From contig UQTA01000001.1 of the NCBI GenBank assembly GCA_900543885.1, positions 107,863 through 171,862 on the forward strand: DNA of 64,000 nt, written 5' to 3'. The notes below the pieces were generated by a model. That model was not told the DNA's origin. It did not search any database and saw nothing but the letters and a program-made list of their open reading frames with translations. The DNA is from an uncultured Clostridium sp. (GTDB taxonomy: Bacteria > Bacillota > Clostridia > Lachnospirales > Lachnospiraceae). The position numbers and the translations under genes were made by a program. Positions 17,201 to 25,392 of the stretch are shown here, one piece after another (position 1 is the first letter of the stretch; each line of letters begins with the position of its first letter).

Positions 17201-18062
17201 GCGGGATAACAGGAATAACATCCATGATCATCCATTCAGGGCGGTTTCCGGAGCTTAAGAATGCCTCTACAACTTCCAGACGCTTGATGATCCTTGCACG
17301 TTTCTGGCCGCTTGCATCGATCAGCTGCTTTCTTAACTCAGCAGAATCTTTTTCCAGGTCGATTGCTTTTAACAGCTCCTGGATCGCCTCAGCACCCATT
17401 CCTACACGGAATGCAGTGCTGCTGCCATATTTTTCTACTTCTTCACGGTATTCCTTTTCAGATAATACCTGCTTGTACTGAAGGCTTGTTACGCCTGGAT
17501 CCAGTACAACATAAGAAGCAAAGTACAGAACTTTCTCCAGAGTTCTTGGAGAAATATCAAGGATCAGACCCATACGGCTTGGGATTCCCTTGAAGTACCA
17601 GATATGGGAAACAGGAGCAGCAAGCTCAATACGTCCCATACGCTCTCTTCTGACGCTGGACTTGGTAACTTCAACGCCGCAGCGATCACAGATCACGCCT
17701 TTATAACGGATCTTCTTGTACTTTCCGCAGTGGCACTCCCAGTCCTTGCTCGGTCCAAAGATTCTTTCACAGAAAAGTCCGTCTTTCTCAGGTTTTAAAG
17801 TTCTGTAGTTAATGGTCTCAGGCTTCTTTACAACGCCGTGATCCCACCAGTCTTTCCACTCCTTAGAAGGAGCGCCTGCAGGCTCAGGCATACGGTTGCG
17901 CATTGCACCCTGCTCCCACCATTCTTTCCACTGCTTGCTTGGCTTATCTGCAGGCTCCGGAGTTCTGTGTGTCCAGGAGCGGATCTTTTCAGGGGAAGCC
18001 AGACCTATTTTAATGGCATCAAACGCCATTGGATGATAAGTTTCATTTGTTGTTTCCGGCAT
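14214..18062 (-). CDS. rpoC: RNA polymerase beta' subunit
   Basis: 1282 residues from the ATG at MPETTNET, which follows AGGGAG; earlier in-frame codons lack a site. The zinc-binding domain CHCGKY...CDRCGVEV, the catalytic NADFDGDQMAVH, the bridge/trigger region (GARGSDKQIKQLAGMRGLM, LPIKSNFREGLDVLEYFIS) and the second zinc cluster (CKSHIGVCAKCYG) are intact. An acidic C-terminal tail of about 50 residues is present. The odd feature is residues 32-76, between KIRSWTH and VVKKPETINYRT, where most bacteria have three or four residues. Here two copies of a motif PEPAxxPSKxWKxWW are inserted. It is 19 bp after rpoB. Confidence 0.98.
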   Translation of the reverse strand: MPETTNETYHPMAFDAIKIGLASPEKIRSWTHRTPEPADKPSKQWKEWWEQGAMRNRMPEPAGAPSKEWKDWWDHGVVKKPETINYRTLKPEKDGLFCERIFGPSKDWECHCGKYKKIRYKGVICDRCGVEVTKSSVRRERMGRIELAAPVSHIWYFKGIPSRMGLILDISPRTLEKVLYFASYVVLDPGVTSLQYKQVLSEKEYREEVEKYGSSTAFRVGMGAEAIQELLKAIDLEKDSAELRKQLIDASGQKRARIIKRLEVVEAFLSSGNRPEWMIMDVIPVIPPDIRPMVQLDGGRFATSDLNDLYRRIINRNNRLARLLELGAPDIIVRNEKRMLQEAVDALIDNGRRGRPVTGPGNRALKSLSDMLKGKQGRFRQNLLGKRVDYSGRSVIVVGPELKIYQCGLPKEMAIELFKPFVMKELVANGTAHNIKNAKKMVEKLQTEVWDVLEDVIKEHPVMLNRAPTLHRLGIQAFEPILVEGKAIKLHPLVCTAFNADFDGDQMAVHLPLSVEAQAECRFLLLSPNNLLKPSDGGPVAVPSQDMVLGIYYLTQERPGAKGEGMIFKSVNEAILAYENQEATLHSRVKVRVSKTMPDGTVKTGVIESTIGRFIFNEIIPQDLGFVDRSIPENELKLEVDFHVAKKQLKQILEKVINVHGATQTAVTLDDIKAIGYKFSTRAAMTVSISDMTVPASKPKLIADAQATVDHIAKNYRRGLITEEERYKEVIETWKTTDDQLTHDLLTGLDKYNNIFMMADSGARGSDKQIKQLAGMRGLMADTTGHTIELPIKSNFREGLDVLEYFISAHGARKGLSDTALRTADSGYLTRRLVDVSQDLIIREVDCCEGKEIPYMEIKAFMDGNEVIEDLEERITGRYIAETITDPDTGEVVIKANHMCTPKRAAAVMKVLNKLGRKSVKIRTVLSCKSHIGVCAKCYGANMATGQPVQVGEAVGIIAAQSIGEPGTQLTMRTFHTGGVAGGDITQGLPRVEELFEARKPKGLAIITEFGGVVDIKDTKKKREITVTDMESGNSKTYLIPYGSRIKVMEGQVLEAGDELTEGSVNPHDILKIKGVRAVQDYMIQEVQRVYRLQGVEINDKHIEMIVHQMLKKIRIEESGDSNVLPGVSMDVLDFNEMNEELIAQGKQPAEGKQVMLGITKASLATDSFLSAASFQETTKVLTEAAINGKVDHLIGIKENVIIGKPIPAGTGMKRYRNVKLDTDDRLLTEDDEISVLEDDDIASDAAEDSEISEDNVAEEVLDMDETEDAEDAFEDTDETEE

Positions 18063-18081
18063 GAGCTTATACTCCCTTCTA

Positions 18082-21000
18082 TTATTCGTTCTCACTGTCA
18101 TCTGTATATGCGTCATACAGATCATCTGTATAATCGTCGTTTGTTTCCTTGGAATCAGATTCTACATTCACAAGCTCATTATTCTTGAATTCCTGCTCCT
18201 GATATCCGTAATTGGAGTAAGACTCTCTGTCATTGTAATGACGGTCGCCTTCCAGCATAGCGCGCAGTTCTGTATCGCCGTAGTCGATGCTCTCTGTCAT
18301 CTCTACTTCTGTACCATCTTCTCTCTGAACCTGAACATCCAGACCCAGGGACTGCATTTCTTTCAGAAGTACCTTGAAGGATTCCGGAACGCCTGGCTCA
18401 GGGATATTCTCGCCTTTGATGATAGCCTCGTATGTCTTAACACGGCCAACTACGTCGTCAGACTTAACAGTCATGATCTCCTGCAGGGTGTAGGAAGCAC
18501 CATATGCCTCCAGAGCCCAAACCTCCATCTCTCCGAAACGCTGTCCGCCGAACTGAGCTTTACCACCCAGAGGCTGCTGTGTAACCAGGGAGTAAGGACC
18601 GGTAGAACGTGCATGGATCTTATCATCTACCAGATGATGCAGTTTCAGGTAATGCATGTGTCCGATGGTTACTGCGCCGTCGAAGTATTCGCCGGTACGT
18701 CCATCACGAAGACGTACTTTACCATCACGGCTGATCGGTACGCCTTCCCAGAGCTTTCTGTGCTCTAAGTGGGAACCAAGATAATCCATTACCTCAGGTC
18801 TTAAAGTATCTTTATATTTAGCTTCAAACTCTTCCCATGGAGTATTTACATAGTCGTTTGCAAGTTCCAGAGTATCCTGGATATCATTCTCGTTTGCGCC
18901 ATCGAAGATAGGAGTAGAAACATTGAATCCAAGTGCCTTAGCTGCAAGGCTTAAGTGGATCTCCAGCACCTGTCCGATGTTCATACGGGAAGGTACGCCC
19001 AGTGGGTTCAGTACGATGTCCAGAGGACGGCCGTTTGGAAGGAATGGCATATCTTCTACAGGAAGTACACGGGAAACAACACCCTTGTTACCATGACGTC
19101 CAGCCATCTTATCACCAACAGAGATCTTACGTTTCTGGGCAATGTAGATACGAACAGTCTGGTTTACACCCGGTGCAAGTTCATCACCATTTTCTCTTGT
19201 GAATACCTTTGCGTCTACGATGATACCGTAAGCACCATGCGGTACCTTTAAGGAAGTATCACGTACTTCTCTTGCTTTCTCACCGAAGATAGCTCTTAAC
19301 AGTCTCTCTTCAGCAGTCAGTTCTGTTTCTCCCTTTGGAGTAACCTTTCCTACCAGGATATCTCCGGCACGGACTTCCGCACCGATACGGATGATACCAC
19401 GTTCATCCAGATCCTTTAATGCATCTTCACCAACACCAGGTACGTCACGGGTGATCTCTTCCGGTCCTAACTTGGTATCACGTGCTTCTGCCTCGTATTC
19501 TTCAATATGAACAGATGTATAAACATCATCACGTACCAGACGCTCAGAAAGAAGAACCGCATCCTCGTAGTTGTAACCTTCCCAGGTCATGAATCCGATC
19601 AGCGGGTTCTTACCAAGGGCGATCTCGCCGTTGCAGGTGGAAGGACCGTCTGCGATAACCTCACCGGCTTCTACGTGATCATTCTTATAAACAATTGGTT
19701 TCTGGTTGTAGCAGTTGCTCTGGTTGCTTCTCTTAAACTTGGTCAGGTGATATACATCACGGTTTCCATCAGAGTCTCTCTTAATGATGATCTCGTTGGA
19801 AGCGGAACGCTCAACAACACCTGCGTTCTTTGCAACAACACAAACACCGGAGTCAACGGCAGCTTTGCCTTCAATACCGGTACCTACTACAGGAGCCTCT
19901 GTACTTAACAGCGGCACAGCCTGACGCTGCATGTTGGATCCCATCAGCGCACGGTTCGCATCGTCGTTCTGAAGGAATGGGATCATAGCAGTCGCAACAG
20001 AGAATACCATCTTAGGAGAAACGTCCATCAGGTCGATGGTGCTCTTTCTGAACTCAGAAGTCTCTGTACGGAAACGTCCGGATACATTATTATGAACAAA
20101 GTGACCATCTTCATCCAACGGCTCATTCGCCTGTGCTACGATGAAGTTGTCCTCTTCGTCTGCAGTCAGATATACAACTTCGTCAGTAACCTTTGGATTA
20201 GCTGCGTCTGTCTTATCTACCACACGGTAAGGTGCTTCAATAAAGCCATACTGATTTACTCTTGCATAACTTGCAAGGGAGTTGATCAAACCGATGTTAG
20301 GACCTTCAGGGGTCTCGATTGGGCACATACGGCCATAATGTGTATAGTGTACATCTCGTACCTCGAATCCGGCACGATCTCTTGACAGACCGCCAGGACC
20401 TAAGGCAGACAAACGTCTCTTATGTGTCAGTTCTGACAGCGGGTTGTTCTGATCCATGAACTGGGACAGCTGGGAAGATCCGAAGAATTCCTTTACAGCA
20501 GCTGTAACAGGTTTGATGTTGATCAGGGACTGTGGTGTAATGCCATCTACATCCTGAGTTGTCATACGTTCTCTTACAACACGCTCCATACGGGACAGAC
20601 CGATACGGTACTGGTTCTGAAGCAGTTCACCTACGGCACGGATACGACGGTTGCCTAAGTGGTCGATATCATCAGATGTACCAACCTGCTCTTCCAGATG
20701 CATGTTGTAGTTGATGGAAGCTAAGATATCTTCCTTTGTAATGTGCTTCGGGATCAGATCATGGATATTTCTTCTGATTTCTTCCTTGAGCATCTCTTCG
20801 TCGTCACCTGCTTTTTCCAGGATCGGAGCCAGAGCCGGATAATATACTAATTCAGAAACACCAACCTCTTCCGGATCAAAGGAAACATAAGCGCCAAGTT
20901 CAACCATCATATTGGAAAGAACTTTCTGCTTTCTGTTGATTCCCTCTACCCATACAAAAGGAACAGCAGAGTTCTGAACCTTCATAGCGGATTCTTTATC

Positions 21001-21942
21001 TAACTTTGTACCAGCTTCTGCAATGATCTCACCAGTTGTGGTATCTACTACATCTTCTGCCAGTACCTGTCCGTTCAGACGGAACTTAAAGGACAGCTTC
21101 TTATTGAATTTATAACGTCCGACTTTTGCCAGGTCATATCTCCTAGGATCGAAGAACATGCTGTTTAACAGACTTTCAGCACTGTCTACAGACAGCGGCT
21201 CGCCTGGGCGGATCTTCTTATACAGTTCCAACAGACCATCCTGATAATTATCAGATGTATCTTTTCCAAAGCTTGCAAGCAGCTTTGGCTCCTCACCAAA
21301 CAGATCTAAGATCTCTGCGTTGGTTCCATAGCCTAAAGCACGGATCAGTACAGTAACCGGTACTTTACGGGTTCTGTCTACACGAACATAAAATACATCG
21401 TTGGAATCAGTTTCATATTCCAGCCATGCACCACGGTTTGGGATAACCGTACATGTAAACAGCTCTTTACCTACCTTATCATGTCCGATCCCGTAGTAAA
21501 TACCAGGGGAACGTACAAGCTGGCTGACGATAACACGTTCTGCACCGTTAATCACAAATGAACCGGTATCTGTCATCAGAGGCAGATCACCCATAAATAT
21601 CTCATGTTCATTCATTTCATCTTTGTCTTTATTGTACAGTCTGACCTTTACCTTAAGCGGTGCGGCGTAAGTAGCATCCCGTTCTTTACACTCTTCGATG
21701 GTATACTTGATATCATCTCTGCATAATGTAAAGTCAACGAATTCCAGACTTAAATGTCCTGCAAAATCCGCGATAGGAGAGATATCAGCAAACGCTTCCT
21801 TCAGTCCTTCATCTAAGAACCACTGGTAGGAGTCTTTCTGAATCTCGATCAGGTTAGGCATCTGAAGGACTTCCTTCTGCCTTGAATAGCTCATTCTTAC
21901 GCTTTTCCCGGCCGGTACCGGACGTATTCTGCTTTTCTCCAT
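18082..21942 (-). CDS. rpoB: RNA polymerase beta subunit
   Basis: 1286 residues, beginning MEKSRIRPVPAGK after an AGGGGTG site. The rifampicin pocket (SSQLSQFMDQNNPLSELTH, KRRLSALGPGGL) is wild type by comparison with known sensitive enzymes. Catalytic-centre motifs include GHMHYLKLHHLVDDKIHARSTGP-like flap and switch regions and GGKAQFGGQRFGEMEVWALEAYGA. The C-terminus is acidic. Unusually, the upstream neighbour is not rplL: a divergent membrane-protein gene lies there, and rpoB has its own promoter and a hairpin-containing leader (GGCGTC/GACGCC, 22043-22078). Confidence 0.98.
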   Translation of the reverse strand: MEKSRIRPVPAGKSVRMSYSRQKEVLQMPNLIEIQKDSYQWFLDEGLKEAFADISPIADFAGHLSLEFVDFTLCRDDIKYTIEECKERDATYAAPLKVKVRLYNKDKDEMNEHEIFMGDLPLMTDTGSFVINGAERVIVSQLVRSPGIYYGIGHDKVGKELFTCTVIPNRGAWLEYETDSNDVFYVRVDRTRKVPVTVLIRALGYGTNAEILDLFGEEPKLLASFGKDTSDNYQDGLLELYKKIRPGEPLSVDSAESLLNSMFFDPRRYDLAKVGRYKFNKKLSFKFRLNGQVLAEDVVDTTTGEIIAEAGTKLDKESAMKVQNSAVPFVWVEGINRKQKVLSNMMVELGAYVSFDPEEVGVSELVYYPALAPILEKAGDDEEMLKEEIRRNIHDLIPKHITKEDILASINYNMHLEEQVGTSDDIDHLGNRRIRAVGELLQNQYRIGLSRMERVVRERMTTQDVDGITPQSLINIKPVTAAVKEFFGSSQLSQFMDQNNPLSELTHKRRLSALGPGGLSRDRAGFEVRDVHYTHYGRMCPIETPEGPNIGLINSLASYARVNQYGFIEAPYRVVDKTDAANPKVTDEVVYLTADEEDNFIVAQANEPLDEDGHFVHNNVSGRFRTETSEFRKSTIDLMDVSPKMVFSVATAMIPFLQNDDANRALMGSNMQRQAVPLLSTEAPVVGTGIEGKAAVDSGVCVVAKNAGVVERSASNEIIIKRDSDGNRDVYHLTKFKRSNQSNCYNQKPIVYKNDHVEAGEVIADGPSTCNGEIALGKNPLIGFMTWEGYNYEDAVLLSERLVRDDVYTSVHIEEYEAEARDTKLGPEEITRDVPGVGEDALKDLDERGIIRIGAEVRAGDILVGKVTPKGETELTAEERLLRAIFGEKAREVRDTSLKVPHGAYGIIVDAKVFTRENGDELAPGVNQTVRIYIAQKRKISVGDKMAGRHGNKGVVSRVLPVEDMPFLPNGRPLDIVLNPLGVPSRMNIGQVLEIHLSLAAKALGFNVSTPIFDGANENDIQDTLELANDYVNTPWEEFEAKYKDTLRPEVMDYLGSHLEHRKLWEGVPISRDGKVRLRDGRTGEYFDGAVTIGHMHYLKLHHLVDDKIHARSTGPYSLVTQQPLGGKAQFGGQRFGEMEVWALEAYGASYTLQEIMTVKSDDVVGRVKTYEAIIKGENIPEPGVPESFKVLLKEMQSLGLDVQVQREDGTEVEMTESIDYGDTELRAMLEGDRHYNDRESYSNYGYQEQEFKNNELVNVESDSKETNDDYTDDLYDAYTDDSENE

Positions 21943-22095
21943 TGACGTTTCACCCCTGTTTTCTTATTTGGTTGCAGCGGTTTGAAAGGATTTTTCTTTC
22001 TTTTTTCATCCTTTTTTCCGCTGCTGTCGTTCTCGGTAATCGGGCGTCAGCAAATGGGCGCAATAAGCCCACGACGCCACAATAATGCACTCTCC

Positions 22096-22124
22096 ATAAT
22101 AACATACATTTGTCAAGGTGTCAA
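22096..22124 (-). promoter_or_regulatory. Promoter of rpoBC
   Basis: On the minus strand there is TTGACA (22119-22124), a 17-bp spacer and TATTAT (22096-22101), about 150 bp before rpoB. The leader contains a GC-rich hairpin at 22043-22078 (GGCGTC/GACGCC with GGGC/GCCC inside). Confidence 0.82.
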
Positions 22125-22133
22125 GAATTTTTC

Positions 22134-22162
22134 TTGCTTTTTTTTATTATAAATGATATACT
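22134..22162 (+). promoter_or_regulatory. Divergent promoter of the 22233 membrane-protein gene
   Basis: TTGCTT (22134-22139), a 17-bp spacer and TATACT (22157-22162) lie 70 bp before the gene, back to back with the rpoB promoter. Confidence 0.7.
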
Positions 22163-22232
22163 ATATTAGAATGTCTTGGGGCATGTCCAATCAAGCCCAC
22201 GGGAACTATACTACAGTTCGGAGGTATACCTT

Positions 22233-22682
22233 ATGTTAAATACCGTTTTAAACATACTGCTGGTGATCCTCATCATTGCAGCTATCATCCTGGCTATCCT
22301 GTATTTCCTTGGAAATAAACTTCAGAAACGCCAGTTAGAACAGCAGCAGATGTTAGATGCCACCGCTCAGACCGTGTCTCTTCTGGTTATTGATAAGAAG
22401 AAACTGAAGCTGACTCAGGCAGGTCTTCCAAAAATGGTAGTTGACCAGACTCCAAAGTACATGCGCTGGACCAAGGTTCCGGTTGTAAAAGCAAAGATCG
22501 GACCAAAGATCGTTACTCTGATCGCTGATGCAAGAGTGTTTGAATGCCTTCCTGTTAAAACAGAAGCCAAGGTTGTTTTAAGCGGTATCTACATCACTCA
22601 GATCAAGAGTGTGCGCGGAGGTGCTATTCCAACTCCTCCAAAGAAAAAGGGATTTTTTGCAAGATTCCGTAAAGATGCATAA
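22233..22682 (+). CDS. Conserved membrane-anchored protein of unknown function
   Basis: 149 residues from the ATG after GGAGGT. One N-terminal transmembrane helix (about 5-27, LNILLVILIIAAIILAILYFL) is followed by a short Gln-rich coil and a small soluble domain with basic patches (DKKKLKLTQAGLPK, ending PPKKKGFFARFRKDA). The domain probably faces the cytoplasm. I do not recognise a named family. It resembles conserved hypothetical proteins of Lachnospiraceae. It is transcribed alone, divergent from rpoB, and ends at a bidirectional terminator shared with the DUF1934 gene. Confidence 0.8.
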   Translation: MLNTVLNILLVILIIAAIILAILYFLGNKLQKRQLEQQQMLDATAQTVSLLVIDKKKLKLTQAGLPKMVVDQTPKYMRWTKVPVVKAKIGPKIVTLIADARVFECLPVKTEAKVVLSGIYITQIKSVRGGAIPTPPKKKGFFARFRKDA

Positions 22683-22691
22683 GATGGGGCG

Positions 22692-22727
22692 TAAAAAGCC
22701 AGACCTGATCGAGGGTCTGGCTTTTTT
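22692..22727. terminator. Bidirectional intrinsic terminator
   Basis: A perfect 10-bp stem AAGCCAGACC/GGTCTGGCTT has A-rich sequence on the left and six T on the right. It serves the rightward gene ending at 22682 and the leftward DUF1934 gene ending at 22730. Confidence 0.92.
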
Positions 22728-22729
22728 AT

Positions 22730-23152
22730 TTATTGACAGGACTGCACATCCACCAGGATGCGGCAGTCTGACATATGCTCATAATTAATATCCAGGGCAT
22801 AATCCACATTCACTTTCAGGCTGTCCGGCTGCTCATCCACAGCAAAATGATTTGCCTGTATTCCCACTACCATTTCACCAAAAGGTGTACTGTAACAGGA
22901 TACATTTTTCCGGTTCTTTTCAAACAGCATGTGGGTAATGGCTGTCCCCTTTTTGGTAATATCCATTGAGGTAGGCGTGATCTTGATGATATTTTTTACC
23001 GGTTCTTTAAAACCTTCCAGGAGTTCTTCATAGAGAATATAGTGTTTCCCGTTTTTCTGGTAATAATCTCCCCGGACGATCATCTCCACATCATTGTCCT
23101 CTTCGTCCATAGTATGGACACCGCGGATGGTGATCAGTACATCTTTTGTCAT
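22730..23152 (-). CDS. DUF1934 domain protein (YwiB-like beta-barrel)
   Basis: 140 residues; the start at MTKDVLITIRG follows GAGGAAT, and longer readings run into the upstream palindrome. The pattern of alternating strands with TMDEEDNDVEMIVRGDYY, KHYILYEE, KIKITPTSMDI-like and FGEMVVGIQ fits DUF1934, a calycin-like small barrel found in Firmicutes. No catalytic residues are evident, and the family has no settled function. Ddl lies upstream on the same strand, separated by about 200 bp containing a palindrome, so co-transcription is uncertain. Confidence 0.85.
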   Translation of the reverse strand: MTKDVLITIRGVHTMDEEDNDVEMIVRGDYYQKNGKHYILYEELLEGFKEPVKNIIKITPTSMDITKKGTAITHMLFEKNRKNVSCYSTPFGEMVVGIQANHFAVDEQPDSLKVNVDYALDINYEHMSDCRILVDVQSCQ

Positions 23153-23229
23153 GTTATTCCTCTTTTCTTTAAACATATTCTCTCGGAATCTTTTTGTGCC
23201 TGATTTTGCAAGATGATTTTTTGTCAGTT

Positions 23230-23282
23230 GTGCCCAAATTTCTGAGGCGTACGCGGTGCGTACATTGATGAAATTCGGGTGC
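23230..23282. repeat. Imperfect palindrome between ddl and the DUF1934 gene
   Basis: TGCCCAAATTTC...GGCGTACGC pairs with GCGTAC...GAAATTCGGGTGC around a 3-base centre. It is followed by purine-rich repeats (GCTGCAAAAGCAGGTGCAGG). There is no T run. It is likely another short palindromic intergenic element. Confidence 0.5.
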
Positions 23283-23355
23283 GGCTGGCGGAAAATCAGC
23301 TGCAAAAGCAGGTGCAGGAAAGACTTCGAGAGAACATAAACCTATCCTGCTCTGA

Positions 23356-24414
23356 TCAGAAACGCTCCAGAGCATGGCTCATCAGTTTATCCACCAGTTC
23401 TTCTTTATTAATGCCTCTTGCTTCCCAGAGCATCGGATACATACTGATGGCAGTAAATCCAGGCATTGTATTGATCTCATTAAATACTACTTCTCCATTT
23501 TCCTTTACAAAAAAGTCTACACGGGAAAGTCCGTATCCGTCTACTGCCTTGAAAATAGCCACTGCTGCTTTTCTTACTTCTTCTGTTGCATTGCCTGGAA
23601 GTACCGGGTCAGTTACAGTCTTGGACTCTGCATTGTAATACTTTGCATCGAAATCATAAAAATCTGCTGCTGCCAGGATCTCTCCTACGCCAGAAGCCAC
23701 TACTTCTTCTTTTCCGCCGCCAAATACAGCACATTCGATCTCACGGCCGATAATGGTTTCTTCTACCAGGATCTTTCTGTCATGCTTTGCAGCCTCTTTT
23801 AAACCTGCTTCCAGTTCTGCTCTGTTTTCTGCCTTGCTGACGCCTTTGGAAGAACCTGCATTGGAAGGTTTGATAAATACCGGATATGCAAAATGATTTT
23901 CAATGCGTGCTGCTACAGCATCCATATCTGCCAGCTGCTCGCTCATAACAGGCTCATAATCAGCCTGGCGGATACCCAGATTATTTACAATGATCTTTGT
24001 ATACAATTTATCCATACCAACTGCGGATGCTAATACACCGCAGCCTACATATGGGATCTTTGCCAGTTCCAGAAGGCCCTGAATGGTTCCGTCTTCGCCG
24101 TGAAGTCCATGAAGAACCGGGAAAACAAGATCAAGTTTTACTTCTGTTACTTTATCTCCGTCCATAAGAAACGCACATTTTTTCGTTGCATCCGGAAGGA
24201 TCACTGCTGATACATTGCCCTTTCTCCATTCACCGCTTCTGATGTCTTCTACAGAATCTGTCTTGATCCAGTGTCCGTCTAATGTAATACCAATAAGAAG
24301 CAGATCATATTTTTCTTTGTTGATGCGGTCGATCACATTTGCTGCAGACATGCAGGAAACTTCATGTTCTGATGACTGTCCGCCAAAAATGACTGCTGCT
24401 GTTTTTCTTTCCAT
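23356..24414 (-). CDS. ddl: D-alanine--D-alanine ligase
   Basis: 352 residues from the ATG after AGGGAG. This ATP-grasp enzyme makes the D-Ala-D-Ala dipeptide for peptidoglycan. N-terminal VIFGGQSSEHEVSCMSA, LHGLHGEDGTIQGLLELA, FIKPSNAGSSKGVSKA, the substrate loop and the metal site FNEINTMPGFT are present. In the EDGTIQG motif and near FPVLHGLHGEDGT there is nothing to suggest a D-Ala-D-Lac ligase, and no vanH or vanX lies nearby. It acts in the cytoplasm. Confidence 0.97.
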   Translation of the reverse strand: MERKTAAVIFGGQSSEHEVSCMSAANVIDRINKEKYDLLLIGITLDGHWIKTDSVEDIRSGEWRKGNVSAVILPDATKKCAFLMDGDKVTEVKLDLVFPVLHGLHGEDGTIQGLLELAKIPYVGCGVLASAVGMDKLYTKIIVNNLGIRQADYEPVMSEQLADMDAVAARIENHFAYPVFIKPSNAGSSKGVSKAENRAELEAGLKEAAKHDRKILVEETIIGREIECAVFGGGKEEVVASGVGEILAAADFYDFDAKYYNAESKTVTDPVLPGNATEEVRKAAVAIFKAVDGYGLSRVDFFVKENGEVVFNEINTMPGFTAISMYPMLWEARGINKEELVDKLMSHALERF

Positions 24415-24473
24415 TTTTATATCTCCCTTATACCATTTCTTTTTCAGAAATCTTTCTTTTCTCAAATTTTACC

Positions 24474-24503
24474 GTTTACAGTATAGCATATGTGGCAATA
24501 AAT
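24474..24503 (+). promoter_or_regulatory. Possible sigma-F-type promoter of spoIIR
   Basis: GTTTA (24474-24478), a 15-bp spacer and GGCAATAAAT (24494-24503) approximate the sigma-F consensus (GYATA, about 15 bp, GGNRANANTN). spoIIR is a known forespore sigma-F gene. The match is imperfect, and a vegetative promoter is not excluded. Confidence 0.45.
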
Positions 24504-24534
24504 ACAAATAGAAAGTTGAAAGGAAGTTATGCTT

Positions 24535-25155
24535 ATGAAACCTGTATCTTACTGCCGTAAATGGCTTTTTTGTTCACTTGCCTGCTTTTTTACCGCTTTT
24601 CTCATTGCAGTCTCTGCCAATACCTGTAAACAGGAGGCCGACGCCAGCCGTATTTCCCCATATGTACTGCGCTTTCATATTTTAGCTGAAAGCAACTCAA
24701 AAACAGACCAGGAACTGAAATTAAAAGTGCGGGATCAGGTTCTCTCCTATATCCGCGAAAATGCTCCTGACGATCCTTCTAAAACAAAACTGGCTTCCTG
24801 GCTCCTTTCCCACAAAAATGAGGTCATTCTTGAGGCAAAGCAGGTACTGGCACATTCCGGCTGTGAAGCAGATGTAAACCTTAGTCTGAGCCATGACCAT
24901 TTTCCCGCAAAAATATATGGAAATGCCTTCTTTCCCTGCGGTTATTATGACGCAGCCCGCATTACCATAGGTAAAGGAAAAGGACGCAACTGGTGGTGCG
25001 TCCTCTATCCCGGTCTCTGTTTTACAGATCCGGATCCTGCTATAAAAGAAACATCCTCTGATGGATATTCCCTTGTCTTTGAAACTGCGCCAAGACCGGA
25101 ACTGCATCTTGGACTTTTAGATGCTGCAAAACAGCTTTTCAAGCAGAAGGTTTAG
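24535..25155 (+). CDS. spoIIR: Stage II sporulation protein R
   Basis: 206 residues; the second of two close ATGs is preferred because AGGAAG is 8 bp before it. SpoIIR is made in the forespore, secreted across the septum and activates the SpoIIGA protease, which processes pro-sigma-E. A signal anchor (FCSLACFFTAFLIAVSA) is followed by the conserved LRFHILAESNSKTDQELKLKVRD and by FPCGYYDAARITIGKGKGRNWWCVLYP. It overlaps the convergent small gene by 4 bp. It shows that the organism belongs to an endospore-forming lineage. Confidence 0.95.
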   Translation: MKPVSYCRKWLFCSLACFFTAFLIAVSANTCKQEADASRISPYVLRFHILAESNSKTDQELKLKVRDQVLSYIRENAPDDPSKTKLASWLLSHKNEVILEAKQVLAHSGCEADVNLSLSHDHFPAKIYGNAFFPCGYYDAARITIGKGKGRNWWCVLYPGLCFTDPDPAIKETSSDGYSLVFETAPRPELHLGLLDAAKQLFKQKV

Positions 25156-25355
25156 GCTTTCTGCTTGTCTAACATCTCCATAAGAGCCTCGTCGCTTTCG
25201 TCGATCCAGACATCTTCTTCATCTGCATTTAATCCCAGATAAACAGCCAGTGTGCGCTCATCATCACTGTTGTTCCAGCGGCTGATATAACGGTCGATCT
25301 CTTCAAATTCGATCTCACCTGCAAGATAACGTTCTTTGAAAGTCTTTTCTTCCAT
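25152..25355 (-). CDS. Small acidic conserved protein of unknown function
   Basis: 67 residues from the ATG after AGGAG (MEEKTFKERYL). It is very acidic, with the core EIEFEEIDRYISRWN and LGLNADEEDVWIDESDEALMEML. No signal peptide or membrane helix is present. I do not recognise a named domain. It lies 37 bp downstream of a gntR gene on the same strand, which follows ispE, and the three are probably one transcript. It overlaps the spoIIR stop by 4 bp on the opposite strand. Confidence 0.7.
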   Translation of the reverse strand: MEEKTFKERYLAGEIEFEEIDRYISRWNNSDDERTLAVYLGLNADEEDVWIDESDEALMEMLDKQKA

Positions 25356-25392
25356 CTTATCTTCTCCTTTTTTCCAAGAGTACATTTCCCCT

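Noticed and set aside
18082..21942. Rifampicin or streptomycin resistance alleles in rpoB and rpsL
   Set aside because: The rifampicin-pocket residues and the S12 lysine motifs read as wild type.
23356..24414. Vancomycin-type D-Ala-D-Lac ligase
   Set aside because: The motifs fit ordinary Ddl, and no vanH, vanX or vanRS genes are nearby.
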